Part shown: positions 53,801 through 62,140 of the stretch, piece after piece | Layout: each line of letters opens with the position of its first letter | Position numbering within the stretch: position 1 is the first letter of the stretch | DNA from: Odontocerum albicorne | Lineage: Eukaryota > Arthropoda > Insecta > Trichoptera > Odontoceridae | DNA length: 64,000 nucleotides | Assembly (NCBI GenBank): GCA_949825065.1 | Contig: OX463841.1 | Location: forward strand, 17,561,064-17,625,063 | Direction: 5' to 3' | Made by a program: the position numbers and the translations under genes | The notes under the pieces: model-generated | What the model was told of the DNA's origin: nothing | The model's input: only the letters and a program-made list of their open reading frames with translations | Databases searched by the model: none

Positions 53801-54074
53801 GTAAATACTTTTTTATGGGTTTAAACAAAAATATTTGAAGCAAAAGTACATAACATAAATCCTTGGGGCCATAAAAAAGAACGAAACATAAGGAAATGAG
53901 TGATTCATAACCTTTTCAAAATCTAGTTATTTTATGCGTAAATTCGTCATGTTTGGCTTTGGTGAAAGGAAATATTTGTGGAAAAGTATTACGTACCAGA
54001 CCATCTGCTTGAACATAAGCCACAGTCGAGTCATTTTCGGCTACGCGCCGGGCGGCAGCTCCGCGGCTGGCCAT
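41541..54074 (-). CDS. eIF3h: Eukaryotic translation initiation factor 3 subunit H, whole gene (5 coding exons)
   Basis: Subunit of the eIF3 complex, which binds the 40S ribosome in the cytoplasm and supports recruitment of mRNA and initiator tRNA. The coding parts are 54074-53997, 51427-51207, 44931-44772, 43485-43281 and 41893-41541. They join without frame change into 338 aa. The MPN domain starts in exon 2 ([20 protein letters not shown]). No metalloprotease JAMM motif is seen, as expected for this non-catalytic MPN subunit. The C-terminal part is charged and probably helical. All four introns have GT donors and AG acceptors. The ATG at 54074 is the first in frame after a TAG and has a favourable context (AAAATGGCC). 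Introns of 2569, 6275, 1286 and 1387 bp are filled with transposons. It is similar throughout to other insect eIF3h proteins as I know them, and closest to lepidopteran ones. Confidence 0.95.
41945..42290 (-). mobile_element. LINE RT C-terminal fragment in eIF3h intron 4
   Basis: Minus-strand [19 protein letters not shown] matches the KAQEARLRWYGHV-type block near the end of an insect LINE reverse transcriptase. It is followed by decayed RGRPKKxW-like sequence towards 41945. It is transcribed in sense within the host pre-mRNA. Confidence 0.7.
43085..43262 (-). mobile_element. SINE in eIF3h intron 4
   Basis: In minus orientation the B-box-like sequence GAGTTTGATTCCCATTGGC (43226-43205) is followed by a short body and the tail GGAAGAGATTGCCACATAGC (43131-43110). 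It is related to the SINE at 27448-27665. It sits about 20 bp from the 5' splice site of exon 4, so it is the transposon closest to a splice site in this gene. Confidence 0.75.
43281..43485 (-). CDS. eIF3h: eIF3h coding exon 4
   Basis: 205 bp after acceptor TTTTCAG and before donor GTATGT. It encodes [15 protein letters not shown] through [11 protein letters not shown]. The next Gly codon is split as G + GT. Confidence 0.95.
43778..44453. mobile_element. pogo/Tigger-like element in eIF3h intron 3
   Basis: 676 bp with ends CAGATAGTCGTCGACTTACG and CGTAAGTCGACGACTACCTG (inverted, nearly perfect) and TA on both sides (43776-43777, 44454-44455). CAG ends combined with GTCGACTTACG are typical of Tigger/pogo elements. 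The middle (43960-44150) has decayed coding-like sequence but no convincing transposase domain. Confidence 0.88.
44600..44720 (+). mobile_element. Reverse-transcriptase core fragment in eIF3h intron 3
   Basis: The plus strand reads [20 protein letters not shown] then [15 protein letters not shown], the GVRQGCxxSPxLFN block of LINE reverse transcriptases. It is only about 35 codons, antisense to eIF3h. Confidence 0.7.
44772..44931 (-). CDS. eIF3h: eIF3h coding exon 3
   Basis: 160 bp after acceptor TTCTAG and before donor GTATGT. It encodes [18 protein letters not shown] through LKAYRLTPQ, the rest of the MPN core. Confidence 0.95.
45009..45163. mobile_element. TTAA-flanked MITE, 155 bp, in eIF3h intron 2
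   Basis: Ends CATGTTGACTGCCGA and TCGGCAGTCAACGTG are 15-bp inverted repeats with one mismatch. TTAA lies on both sides (45005-45008, 45164-45167). The ends resemble those of 39659-39876, so they may form one group. Confidence 0.93.
46073..46139. repeat. Subterminal direct repeats of the piggyBac element
   Basis: AGGACGGGTCCCGCGCTAGC (46073 on, through GCGG at 46096) is repeated as AGGACGGGTCCCACGTTTAC (46116 on, through GCGG at 46139). A related GCCCGTCCTAGGC lies at 50222-50234 near the other end. Placement next to the terminal repeat suggests transposase-binding sites; that role is inferred. Confidence 0.65.
46712..48445 (+). pseudogene. piggyBac transposase, open except for one in-frame TAA
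   Basis: From the ATG at 46712 the frame runs 336 codons, meets TAA at 47720-47722, and continues in the same frame to the stop at 48445, 577 residues in all. Order: an acidic, serine/aspartate-rich N-terminus (1-70), then the DDE_Tnp_1_7-type core (about 100-470). The likely catalytic aspartates are D232 ([13 protein letters not shown]), D304 ([10 protein letters not shown]) and D411 ([11 protein letters not shown]). A C-terminal cysteine-rich zinc domain follows (about 526-559: CKVC ... CKLC ... H ... C ... H). Length and layout are those of PGBD/piggyBac transposases. The lone stop sits between the second and third aspartates, next to an A-rich run. No other lesion is visible. Whether the TAA is a mutation or a sequencing error cannot be told from here. 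Confidence 0.93.
48776..50057 (+). mobile_element. Mariner, 1282 bp, inside the piggyBac element
   Basis: Ends CGAGGGCGGTCCGATAAG and CTTATCGGACCACCCTCG with TA on both sides (48774-48775, 50058-50059). It inserted between the piggyBac transposase stop and the right piggyBac end. It is the full-length relative of 30668-31660. A hAT-like CAGTGGTTCTCAAC at 48719 just upstream belongs to neither element. Confidence 0.96.
48959..49993 (+). pseudogene. Mariner transposase, two frameshifts
   Basis: Starts [19 protein letters not shown] at 48959. The frame shifts at about 49012, continues as [50 protein letters not shown], then [10 protein letters not shown] (first Asp) and [14 protein letters not shown] (second Asp). 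It shifts back at about 49620 and ends with [33 protein letters not shown] (third Asp) and [10 protein letters not shown]. About 345 codons, the usual mariner length. The first frameshift is shared with 30668-31660; the second is private, because that copy reads AELLGQFDAEL intact. Confidence 0.93.
50501..51206 (-). other. eIF3h intron 2, unassigned part
   Basis: A+T-rich intronic DNA between the solo LTR and exon 2. No repeat pair or coding motif recognised. Confidence 0.5.
51207..51427 (-). CDS. eIF3h: eIF3h coding exon 2
   Basis: 221 bp after acceptor CATTACAG and before donor GTAAGA. It encodes [13 protein letters not shown] through VNVDHFHVG, the first half of the MPN domain. The last codon (TG + G, Trp) is split with exon 3. 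Confidence 0.95.
51495..51725. mobile_element. TTAA-flanked MITE, 231 bp, in eIF3h intron 1
   Basis: Ends CCACTTGACAGTT and AACTGTTAAGTGG are inverted repeats with TTAA on both sides (51491-51494, 51726-51729). It lies 64 bp upstream (in transcript sense) of the exon 2 acceptor. The ends resemble those of 57110-57535. Confidence 0.92.
52332..52829. mobile_element. PIF/Harbinger-like MITE, copy 2, in eIF3h intron 1
   Basis: 498 bp with ends GGCCTCGGCCACAC and GTGGCCTCGGCC flanked by TAA on both sides (52329-52331, 52830-52832). It is colinear with 1209-1729 except for a short deletion near 52635. Together the two copies show TTA/TAA (TWA) target preference. Confidence 0.87.
52833..53990 (-). 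other. eIF3h intron 1, unassigned part
   Basis: Mostly unassigned. CCATTTCCGTCAGGGTAGGC at 53186 resembles the 3' UTR of insect LINEs. No gene seen. Confidence 0.4.
53997..54074 (-). CDS. eIF3h: eIF3h coding exon 1
   Basis: 26 codons, [11 protein letters not shown] ... YVQADGL, ending in phase 0 before the donor GTACGT (53996-53991). It holds the short, poorly conserved N-terminus ahead of the MPN domain. Confidence 0.93.
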
Positions 54075-54248
54075 TTTGATGAAGAGAAATTCTGACGGTT
54101 TTGACACCTAACCAAAAAAATCCACACGCTAGCGTGGCATAAACAATACTGAAATGTACCATAGATTGTTTAATTCAGTTTATAAGCTAACTCTGGCAAC
54201 ATTGAAATTAAAGCGGGAAACTTCGAAAAAACGTGGTGAACCTTGAAA

Positions 54249-54560
54249 CTAGTTTAATTTATCAGTTTTGATAACTAAGTTTTTTTGTTCAAAAGTTATT
54301 TTACGATCACATGTATTCGTCTCATATTGTGTATTTCTACAGCATTTATTCGGCACCTCTCTCTTTTTCATGATCCACGTTTCACTCCCATATAAAGTTG
54401 GCATCAAAATACTATTGTGAATCTTAGCAGATTTTGATACTGTCCGGTTCAAGCTCAAATGTTTTAGTACCCGATTGACTTTATTTTCTATCACTACACA
54501 CCGTTCAATATCCCTCTTAGCACTTCCATCATCTGAGAAAATAATATTCAAATAGCAGAA
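54249..54560 (-). mobile_element. Endonuclease-RT LINE fragment between eIF3h and TRMT44
   Basis: Minus-strand frame 54551-54249 contains NRTVSKSAKIHNSILMPTL, then YGSETWIMKKREV, the C-terminal reverse-transcriptase signature seen also at 5805-6262 and 31663-31792. It occupies part of the ~980-bp gap in which the eIF3h promoter must lie. Confidence 0.75.
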
Positions 54561-55035
54561 TTCCTCAAATTACTTCAATATTCCATTATTCTCCCATTAT
54601 AGTATTGAACACTTTTCTATCATTACTTTGGATTCACATCTCGCAAACAATTTACTTATCAAACTTTGCAATTCTTCAATCTCTGCCACTGACATATCTG
54701 TAAACAGCAATCTGCACATGTTCCCATTCAAGATTTGTATGTCACCAATGGATCTCTATAGTTCCTTCACACTCAATTTATGTAAATATTGAGTTATCAC
54801 TAGTCAAAAAAAAAAATTATTTATATATTTTGATACATAAGATTTATTGTATAGTCGCTGTATATCCAAATCAGTATTACAAATATGCTTTCAATCTCAA
54901 ATTAATTTTGTTAAATCATTGAAATACACTTGAGAAAATACTTAAAAATATTTTTCCATGTAAGTAAAATAATAATTCACGGTTTGATAATCAAGATGAG
55001 AATAAAAATAAAATGCATGTATTTTTAAACAAAAC

Positions 55036-55041
55036 TTTATT
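55036..55041 (-). promoter_or_regulatory. Poly(A) signal of TRMT44
   Basis: AATAAA on the minus strand, about 12 bases past the TRMT44 stop codon, so the 3' UTR would be very short. A second transposon-free A/T-rich stretch follows. Confidence 0.6.
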
Positions 55042-55052
55042 TGAAAACACCA

Positions 55053-55955
55053 TCAAGTATGAATATAACTACAAACATCTGCGGACAATGGACAACCATC
55101 TGGATGGTGATTAAAAAACCAACATGGTTTTTGACTTAGAGCAACACCTTTTTGTTTTTTGCCTTTAAATTTCTGAGTTTTAGTTAAATGTTTCAAAACC
55201 TCGGTTTTACTTCTTGGATGTCTGAATTTCACATTTCCAGACACAACTTCAAATATGTGATGATGATTTCTCAGCAGGGTTTGCAAACCACCACATTCAT
55301 TTTTCAGATTTTTTAATTTCTCATTTGATATTAAACTAGCTAAAATATTGAGTGGCAAGCATCCTCCCGCATTCCAATTGTTTTCAATTTTCTTTTCTTT
55401 CAACAAATGTGTAGCTACTATTGTCACAATTTCATTAATTAACCCTTTTTCAATTTTTGTACAGTTACGAACTTTTTCGATTCCATCTCTCGGTACAAAA
55501 CCTGAAACCCAATGTTCATTCGGAGAACATCTTCCGTTTTCTGTATTCTGTGTTTCTATAAAATTATTAGAACATCGAGAATCAATATAAGATTGTATAT
55601 CTTTAATTTTATCACTATGATTTTCTCTATGATAAAGTCTATCAGTACCAACAAAACATATTCTTTTGGTACTAGGAATTTTAAGTCTGTCAATATCAGT
55701 TTTTATACTACATTTCTCGCAGATTTCTTTGACATATTCCAAATATTCATTGTATTGACTCTTTGATGAATCGTGTCTTTGATATTTTTTCCCATCAAAC
55801 TCATAAGCACAACAAGGCAAAAGAAAAAAGCGACAATCGTACGAGCTCCTGGCAGCAAGTACTGGCACCCAAGGAGTCAACTCGTCTGAATGATTTCCAA
55901 TCAACCAGTCTGCATCTTTATACAAGCATTCTTCAGAAGGTGTAACTGGTTCCAC
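55053..55955 (-). CDS. TRMT44: TRMT44 coding exon 4 (last)
   Basis: 903 bp after acceptor CTTTTAG. It begins VEPVTPSEECLYKDADWLIG and encodes LTPWVPVLAARSSYDCRFFL, PCCAYEFDGKKYQR and the C-terminal zinc finger (CWFFNHHPDGC ... CSYIHT). The exon starts with GTG (Val), so this is not an initiation site. Confidence 0.93.
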   Translation of the reverse strand: MEPVTPSEECLYKDADWLIGNHSDELTPWVPVLAARSSYDCRFFLLPCCAYEFDGKKYQRHDSSKSQYNEYLEYVKEICEKCSIKTDIDRLKIPSTKRICFVGTDRLYHRENHSDKIKDIQSYIDSRCSNNFIETQNTENGRCSPNEHWVSGFVPRDGIEKVRNCTKIEKGLINEIVTIVATHLLKEKKIENNWNAGGCLPLNILASLISNEKLKNLKNECGGLQTLLRNHHHIFEVVSGNVKFRHPRSKTEVLKHLTKTQKFKGKKQKGVALSQKPCWFFNHHPDGCPLSADVCSYIHT

Positions 55956-58900
55956 CTAAAAGTAATGATAAAACTGAGTGAATTATAAGAACACGTCAAT
56001 GGAAATTTAAGAGAGTTTGACAGTCTGAAGATTTGAAAAAACAGATTTTCTAATTTATACAATTTTTTTAAGTCTGAAAATATTCTAGATAATTTTTGGA
56101 CATTACAGAAGAAGAAACTCTTCTTTCAATTCGCTATGCTCTTTACAAAACAGTCGTGATCATTGGACTTGATTTTGCAAGTGATTGACCGCACTGCAGA
56201 AAGGATGATACGCCTCTATCCTTCACAGTTAAATCGCATTGGTGATCTGCCCCATGATTGGGATCCTTCTATTTTCTCTTGGATTATCAGTCTCCAATGT
56301 ATCTTCCCATCTGATAATAATATAGCCCAAGTACCTGAGGATTCGCAGTTGTATAAGTGAAGACAAATGCAGTTCAATTTGTAGTTCTTCTAGAATCACC
56401 GAAGATTGTCCAAGATATACACAACATATATCAAAAGCCCCACACCCCCAAGGTGTGGTGCTTTTGATATATATTGTATTTCTTTTCTCTTAATGTCTGT
56501 ATCGGACGTGTGCGGTCCCCTTGTATGTGTATAGACATTGATATTTCTTGTATGTTGGATTGATGTAAATTTGATAGTTTGTATGAAAAATGTTAGTCAG
56601 TTTGACTCCGATTGTGTTCACAACTGCAAGGGAAATAAAGGACTTGCGGGCGGGACGTCGTGAGTAGGTCACGGGGCGGTCGGTTTAAGCAGCGCTAAAA
56701 ACCCCGAAAGTTGTTGTATTTCGCGGGGAATGGGCGCTTGTGATGACCGACCGACCATTAATAAGGAGGGTCCCTTTTTAGGGAAAAATATATTCTCAGT
56801 AACAACCGATTCTACTGTGTTTCACTTTGAGACCCGCTACCGACCTGCCTGAGAGGAATCTCTCCACCCCGCTACCTTCTTCTGATCTACGCTTCTGGAA
56901 TTCGCTACCTCAATTCTCCGAGCGCTGCGCAGCAACCAACGCACCTACGCTACAGTCTATTTGTACCCTGTGCGGTACAATGTCCATATTTTGACCTAAT
57001 ACAGTATGATTGGGAAAATCAATTCTGGTTGGCTGCAAAACATTGCTACAAGGCAATAAGTCTGCCAGGTTTTACTGCGTACAATGAAAGTGTAATACAA
57101 TACAATTAACCACTTAATGCTAGGGTTTTTTTTACAAAGAGGGTTTCATAAACATCAAGTATTTTTTTGTGTTTTATTTTAAGTTTATACACTTTTCAAT
57201 TGAAACATAACAATTTAAACATATTTTAATTAAAAAAATGAAGAAAAATAAAAAATTCAATTTGGTATGGTAGATTTGAAAGCATTGTGTTAAACATAGA
57301 CCTACGTAAATACGAAAACAATATCGTAAATACGAAATAAGTAACACAAAACGCGACCACTCACAACTGCAGGCAAATTTACAATGAATAAATAAAACGT
57401 GAACGACTGGCGAGCGTTACACGTGTTAGCTAAAATTAGAACACTGCAAGTCGAGACAAGCGAGCGTGACTCGGGATAGCGGAAATTGGAACGCATTTCG
57501 CGCGCGCGAGGGTCTCGTTCAAGGACATTAAGTGGTTAATAAAATATTGTTATTGTCTACTAGAAATTGAATATACAAACCTCCAGTTTGACAAAGTTAG
57601 GGTACATATCCCATATCCCTCTTTTTCGCACATCAACTCCTCTTCCAGGATGCCCCTCTGAGGCTAAAATATAAACTAAGAGACCATTGCCACATCCTAA
57701 ATCTATAAATGATTGTTTATTTTCACTTCCCAGGACATCTCTTTCCTCTTCCCAAAGCAATAAAAGATATGTAGCAATTGCTACATCTTCATAAACAAAT
57801 TTAGCAGGATCAGTATTTTCTGGCCAAATCTGAAACAATTTAACTATGGTTGATTATAATAAAAAAGAATGTTGATTTTGTGTTTAAATCTTAATATAAA
57901 TTTCTTTCCAAACCATGAAGTTATTTAATCTCTAATAGCATTTTTTTTCTCCTTAATACAAATCAGAAAGCAGATGAACTAACTACTACCTTGATCAAAA
58001 AGTTTTAGGACTGGCCACCGTGTGGCGCTGTTAGTCACCCGATTGGAATTCTTTTTTTTTTGTTAGGTTACCACATCTATCATTGACATTTCCCTCCAAC
58101 TTTCAGCATCATAGCTTGACATTTGTAAAAGTTACGCTGTACTGAGTACATCTACCGTTGTGCGTGTTTTCGATTTTTTATAAGTTTGAAAATGGCATCA
58201 ACTGTGCATCAACGAGTTTGCATTAAATTTTGTGTGTAAAACGGACTTAACGGTCCGCAGACCTTGGAAATGTTACAGAAGTGTTTTTTGGTGGCACGAA
58301 CGCTTCAGAAATGGTCGTGAGTCGGTCGAGGATGACGAACGCAGTGGCAGTCGAAAACCGATGAAAACATCGATAAAATCAAAGAAATGTTGGCCGAAAA
58401 CCGCAAATTAACCATCAGAGAGCTGGCAGAGGACTTGAACATCGCTTATGGATCCGCTCAAGACATTTTCGTTAGTGATTTGGGCCTCAGACGTGTCGCT
58501 GCAAAACTGGTGCCGAAAGACCTCAATTTCATGCAAAAAAAGGACCGCGTTGAAATCGCGAAATACATGATTTCCATGAGTTTTTGACCAAAAACAACAC
58601 GACTACTATCCAGCAGCCTTTGAATTCACCTGATCTGGCTCCCTGCGACTTTTTCCTGTTCAACCAACTTAAAAAACCGCTTCGCGTAACGCGTTACAGC
58701 ACCCGAGAGGATGTCATGAAAAAATCGAAGACGGCTCTGATGGACATACCGAAAATTGAGTACCAGCGGTGTTTCGAGGATTGGATCAAGCGCTGGCAGG
58801 CGTAAGTGCGTTGCAGTCAATGGGGAGTAATTTGTAGGGGACCATATCGATTTTGATGAATAAACTTGTATTTTCGATTTTATGAATAAAGTCCTAAAAC

Positions 58901-61427
58901 TTTTTGATCAAGGTAGTATGTGAAGATAGGTTGAATCTGCAATCACCAAGATGGTACAAAACAGGGCCTGGTGATAGGGCATTGGGCAGATGTTGACGCA
59001 TCGACTCTTCTAGGATAAGGAAATACAACAAAGAAGTTGTCTTTTATTACAAGAATATGGTTTAATATTTCTAAAATTTTAGCATTAACACTTGAGAAAT
59101 TCATGTTAATTTCAATATAATTATAAATTGAAACACTATGATATGTATGAAAAAGGAGATTAAAATATAATGTTTACTTTGGAGTACATTACAAGACCAC
59201 CGTGTTTAATTGGTCAATTATTTGTCTTCTTCCTGATGGTTTCGTGTTTGATTATGATGGAATTGAAAAAAGTTCCAATCTGTTTCTTTCACAAAAGACT
59301 TTTTACATATTTCTAATTAGTTAGTAGAAATTGCAACATGGCGAAGAATTAGCTCATTTGAACCGTACATAATTACAAATTTAATACAATACCATTGTAT
59401 TGTACAATTCTATAACATATTTAATACTATTATCTTAATAAAAATATAAATGTTCGCCAAAACAATGTATTCCTCACCTTAACCATTTCTTGGCCATACT
59501 TGAGTTTGAGTTCTTGATATTTTAAATTGTATTTATCTAAAGATATTAGATTAAGAGAGCCTTCGGTGAACCCATTTGTGTTAGCTGGACTTGTGGTCCA
59601 CTTTGTTAGACGTGGTATCAAATTTTCCCTGAGCCATTGTAGTTTTGAAATATCCTCGACATCTTAAATAAACCAACATGTAAAATATGAAAAAACCAGG
59701 CATGTTATGGTTGTTACGACAGTACAAAAGTTTTAAGCAAAAATCAAAATGTTTTTTTCATGTTTTCAGCAATTAAATACAAATTATTATCACTTTTGAC
59801 TTCAAAATTTAATTAATTTAAGCGATTGGCTATGAATATTCTTATTTTTCCGATTTTAAATCGCTCATTTTTACAAATGTATTGATGTGTATTGAATACA
59901 CATCACCGGAACGGGCGGATTTTTTTTAGCACAGGAAGGGAAAGGTTAAATAAATGTACTTTTCTTTAATAAAGTAATACAGGAATAATCAGTCAAAATA
60001 GTTACGGGAGCTAAGATTTTTTATAAAATAGAGAGAAAACTAGAAACTGGGATGTTGACCTAAAATTAATCTAAAAATTAAATTTCATATTAGTGCGTGA
60101 GATTTGCGGCGATTATATGAAACATATTTTATTTTTATTGAAATAACTGACTATACTTCAGAAAGTCTAGGATGAACCGTCCGACATTTAAAACGTCATG
60201 TCACAAAGGGATGGGGTAAAATCGTTTTTTTTTTACAAATCGAAGTTTTTTTATAAATCGAACAATTGTTTTTCTCTAAACTAATGGTTTAATTCCTAAT
60301 TTTCATTATACTGACTTTCTAATGTATTGTATGATTTGTATGTATCTTTAAATAGGCCAAATATCTTTAAATAGTATTAATCCACTATTGATTAATACTA
60401 ATTAAGATTTATGTATAAAAAAAATCGAAAATCCAATTATCGAATACCCCATCCCTAGCCAATGCAGACTAACGTAGTGACTTTTGATAAACGTCACCAA
60501 ATATAATTTGATTTTAACAAACTGCCACATTTTTGCTAATTTGTGACAAGGCGTACTAATTTGTCATTATTGTTAGTTTTATGTAATGTATTTACCTAAA
60601 TAATTTGCTATTTATTAAAATTGAGGCTTATATTAAAGTAGATGAAATAATTAAAATTACTGAACATCGTTACAAGGTTGTATTGGGGCAAATTTGTGAG
60701 CTGTCATATGACTCATCCTAGATTTTCCGAACTATAAGTTAAGTTAATTTTAACATTATTTCAAAATTAGCATAACCTGGATAAATTATAACTAAACCCG
60801 GAGCCCATAGGGACTGTTTCAACCCTGAGACTACGGTGAAATTTTGAAAGCTGGTTACATAACACACAGTGAGATATTTTTTTTATATTTAACATATAAC
60901 AACATTTTAATAAAATATTTACCTGACATATCATGTAAAGATAAGCCTCCTTTGATAAGTTTTATACAGTAGGGAATCTTAGGTGTTAAATCTATTAACT
61001 CTGATTTGTGTGCGATATTGAAAAACATTGCGGAGTCAGATGATAGATTTAATAAACAAATTCTAAATGTATCTTTGTATCTTAAATTTCTGGGTAGTAA
61101 TTTTTGTACAAATAAATATAAATTTTGGGTATCATTTTTCAACGAAACCAAATTATCTTCAAATTCGTCATAACTAGAAATATTAAGAATATCGGTAAAA
61201 ATTGAAGTCTTAACTTTATTTGATACATTTACTTCACTTAAAACTGTTTCAAACTCAAGGTTTCTACACGTATTTACTAACTTTTCTAAACAATTTTGTG
61301 AATAAATAGCTTTATAGTTCCATATTTGTACGATACCACTCAGACGTCGATTTACGACGTGAGGACGCTTGACCCAAATTGAAATTGCTTTCCAAAATTG
61401 TTTTGATGTAATGTTTTCGACGTCCAT
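55053..61427 (-). CDS. TRMT44: tRNA (uracil-2'-O-)-methyltransferase, Trm44/METTL19 family, whole gene (4 coding exons)
   Basis: Methylates the 2'-O of uridine 44 in tRNA-Ser (established for yeast Trm44; inferred here) using S-adenosylmethionine. Coding parts 61427-60923, 59662-59478, 57829-57581 and 55955-55053 join in frame into 613 aa. Landmarks: DPAKFVYEDVAIATYLLLLW and the SAM-binding FIDLGCGNGLLVYIL (residues about 271-285), EGHPGRGVDVRKRGIWDMY, then the family block CCAYEFDGKKYQR and RLKIPSTKRICFVG. At the end is a CCCH zinc finger with C591, C601, C608 and H612. All introns are GT-AG (donors GTAAAT, GTGAGG, GTTTGT). The human protein is longer (about 750 aa), mainly through less conserved sequence. 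Each intron carries transposons, none of which touches an exon. Confidence 0.92.
56498..56979 (+). mobile_element. Solo LTR copy 2 in TRMT44 intron 3
   Basis: 482 bp, TGTATCGGACGTGTGCGG ... CCCTGTGCGGTACA, flanked by the 5-bp duplication ATGTC (56493-56497, 56980-56984). It contains AATAAA near 56634. It is colinear with the LTR at 45667-50495 and has the uninterrupted CCATTAATAAGG where that copy carries the piggyBac. No internal retrotransposon sequence. Confidence 0.93.
57110..57535. mobile_element. TTAA-flanked MITE, 426 bp, in TRMT44 intron 3
   Basis: Ends CCACTTAATGC and GACATTAAGTGG are inverted repeats with TTAA on both sides (57106-57109, 57536-57539). The right half is G+C-richer (CGCGCGCGAGGGTCTCG). 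It starts 46 bp downstream of the exon 3 donor in transcript sense. Just left of it (57030-57105) is a plus-strand SINE/LINE tail (AAGGCAATAAGTCTGCCAGG). Confidence 0.9.
57581..57829 (-). CDS. TRMT44: TRMT44 coding exon 3 (SAM-binding motif)
   Basis: 249 bp, 83 whole codons, after acceptor TTTCAG and before donor GTTTGT. It encodes IWPENTDPAKFVYEDVA, the glycine-rich SAM-binding loop DLGCGNG and EGHPGRGVDVRKR. Confidence 0.93.
57986..58916 (+). mobile_element. Mariner deletion derivative, copy 2 (931 bp), in TRMT44 intron 2
   Basis: Ends CTACCTTGATCAAAAAG and CTTTTTGATCAAGGTAG are perfect inverted repeats with TA on both sides (57984-57985, 58917-58918). The transposase N-terminus starts near 58193. 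The open stretch 58387-58587 (MLAENRKLTIRELAEDLN) ends at the deletion junction, and the C-terminus resumes as [20 protein letters not shown]. It shares its internal deletion with 28345-29268. Confidence 0.93.
59478..59662 (-). CDS. TRMT44: TRMT44 coding exon 2
   Basis: 185 bp after acceptor TTTAAG and before donor GTGAGG. It encodes DVEDISKLQWLRENLIPRL, FTEGSLNLISLDKYN and KLKYGQEMVK. It completes the split codon left by exon 1 (G + AT, Asp). Confidence 0.88.
59751..59945 (-). mobile_element. TTAA-MITE (CCTTTCC family), left-end fragment, in TRMT44 intron 1
   Basis: Minus-strand partial copy ending (plus orientation) AGCACAGGAAGGGAAAGG followed by TTAA (59946-59949). It contains the family block CCGATTTTAAATCGCTC and an extra TGTATTGA duplication near 59878. 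The rest of the element is absent. Confidence 0.75.
60154..60734. mobile_element. TA-flanked MITE, long form, in TRMT44 intron 1
   Basis: 581 bp with left end TACTTCAGAAAGTCTAGG and right end CTAGATTTTCCGAACTA. It is colinear with 12374-12946. Its right end is of the TAGTTCGG type found on both ends of the short forms, linking the two forms. Confidence 0.88.
60923..61427 (-). CDS. TRMT44: TRMT44 coding exon 1
   Basis: 505 bp from the ATG at 61427 (MDVENITSKQFWKAISIWV) to ...GGLSLHDMS plus one base, then donor GTAAAT. This N-terminal part is weakly conserved and includes NRRLSGIVQIWNYKA and LVQKLLPRNLRYKD-like blocks; VQKLLPRNLRYKDT is the most diagnostic. Confidence 0.88.
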
Positions 61428-61769
61428 GATTTCACGAAAATGAAAATATACGAAATGACATTTGTTGTTTTGACGTTTTTAACAAGAACTTGACAGTTCA
61501 CGTGTAGAAAAATTATTACCATAAACGAAAAAAAACTTACTTCCTATAAATATCACGGAGAAAACTTCATTTTTATAGATAATATACAAAATAAAGAACA
61601 TATTTTATATTAATCACAAGGTACTAAACATATATTTATTTGCATTTTTTTAAATATCCATCTACAACTACAAGATTTCTTAAAAAATAATATTTCATCA
61701 ATTTTACCCATTAGTGTTTGTTTAAAAAAAAATCTCGTCTATTTAAGGAGTTATTTTTTAAGTTATAAC

Positions 61770-62140
61770 ATGTTCATAAGTAAGGTAAAGGTTTTAAGTT
61801 ATATGAAAAGGGATCATTGGGATGGTTTGGACATATGGAGAGAATTAATTATGAAATAATGACTAAGCGAATATAAAAGTTAGAATTGCAAAGTGATCGA
61901 GTAAAATGTGATTAAATTAAGTGGACCGGTTTTTAAAAGAAAATGAAGTGAGAAATATAAAAAATAGAAGACCGTACATGACGAGCTTCTTGCACAATAT
62001 TCTATTGTTTATACTTCTCTCACGACTTTCATCTGCTCAGCATTTATAAATGTCGAGCAAATGAAAGTTGTGTGCCCGTGTTAAATATTTTGGAGATCTG
62101 TTCTCTGTCTACCCCGTAAAGCACATGTCATAATGATATG
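61770..62140 (+). mobile_element. LINE RT C-terminal fragment upstream of TRMT44
   Basis: GSLGWFGHMERINYEIMTK (near 61808-61868) is the LRWFGHVERM block of insect LINE reverse transcriptases. After stops and frameshifts a CTCTGTCTACCCCGTAAAGC tail follows near 62100, a typical LINE 3' UTR ending. Confidence 0.65.

Noticed and set aside
54072..54107. Longer eIF3h N-terminus beginning 11 codons upstream
   Set aside because: The upstream start would be GTG directly after a TAG. The ATG at 54074 is the first in-frame ATG and gives the usual insect N-terminus.
55053..55955. Independent single-exon gene of 300 codons
   Set aside because: The frame opens with GTG right after a CTTTTAG acceptor and continues the Trm44 protein from the exon at 57829-57581. 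It is the last exon of TRMT44.
56163..56360. 65-codon plus-strand frame in TRMT44 intron 3
   Set aside because: It has a vague resemblance to LINE-encoded sequence (DWDPSIFSWIISL) but no diagnostic motif. Too weak to annotate.
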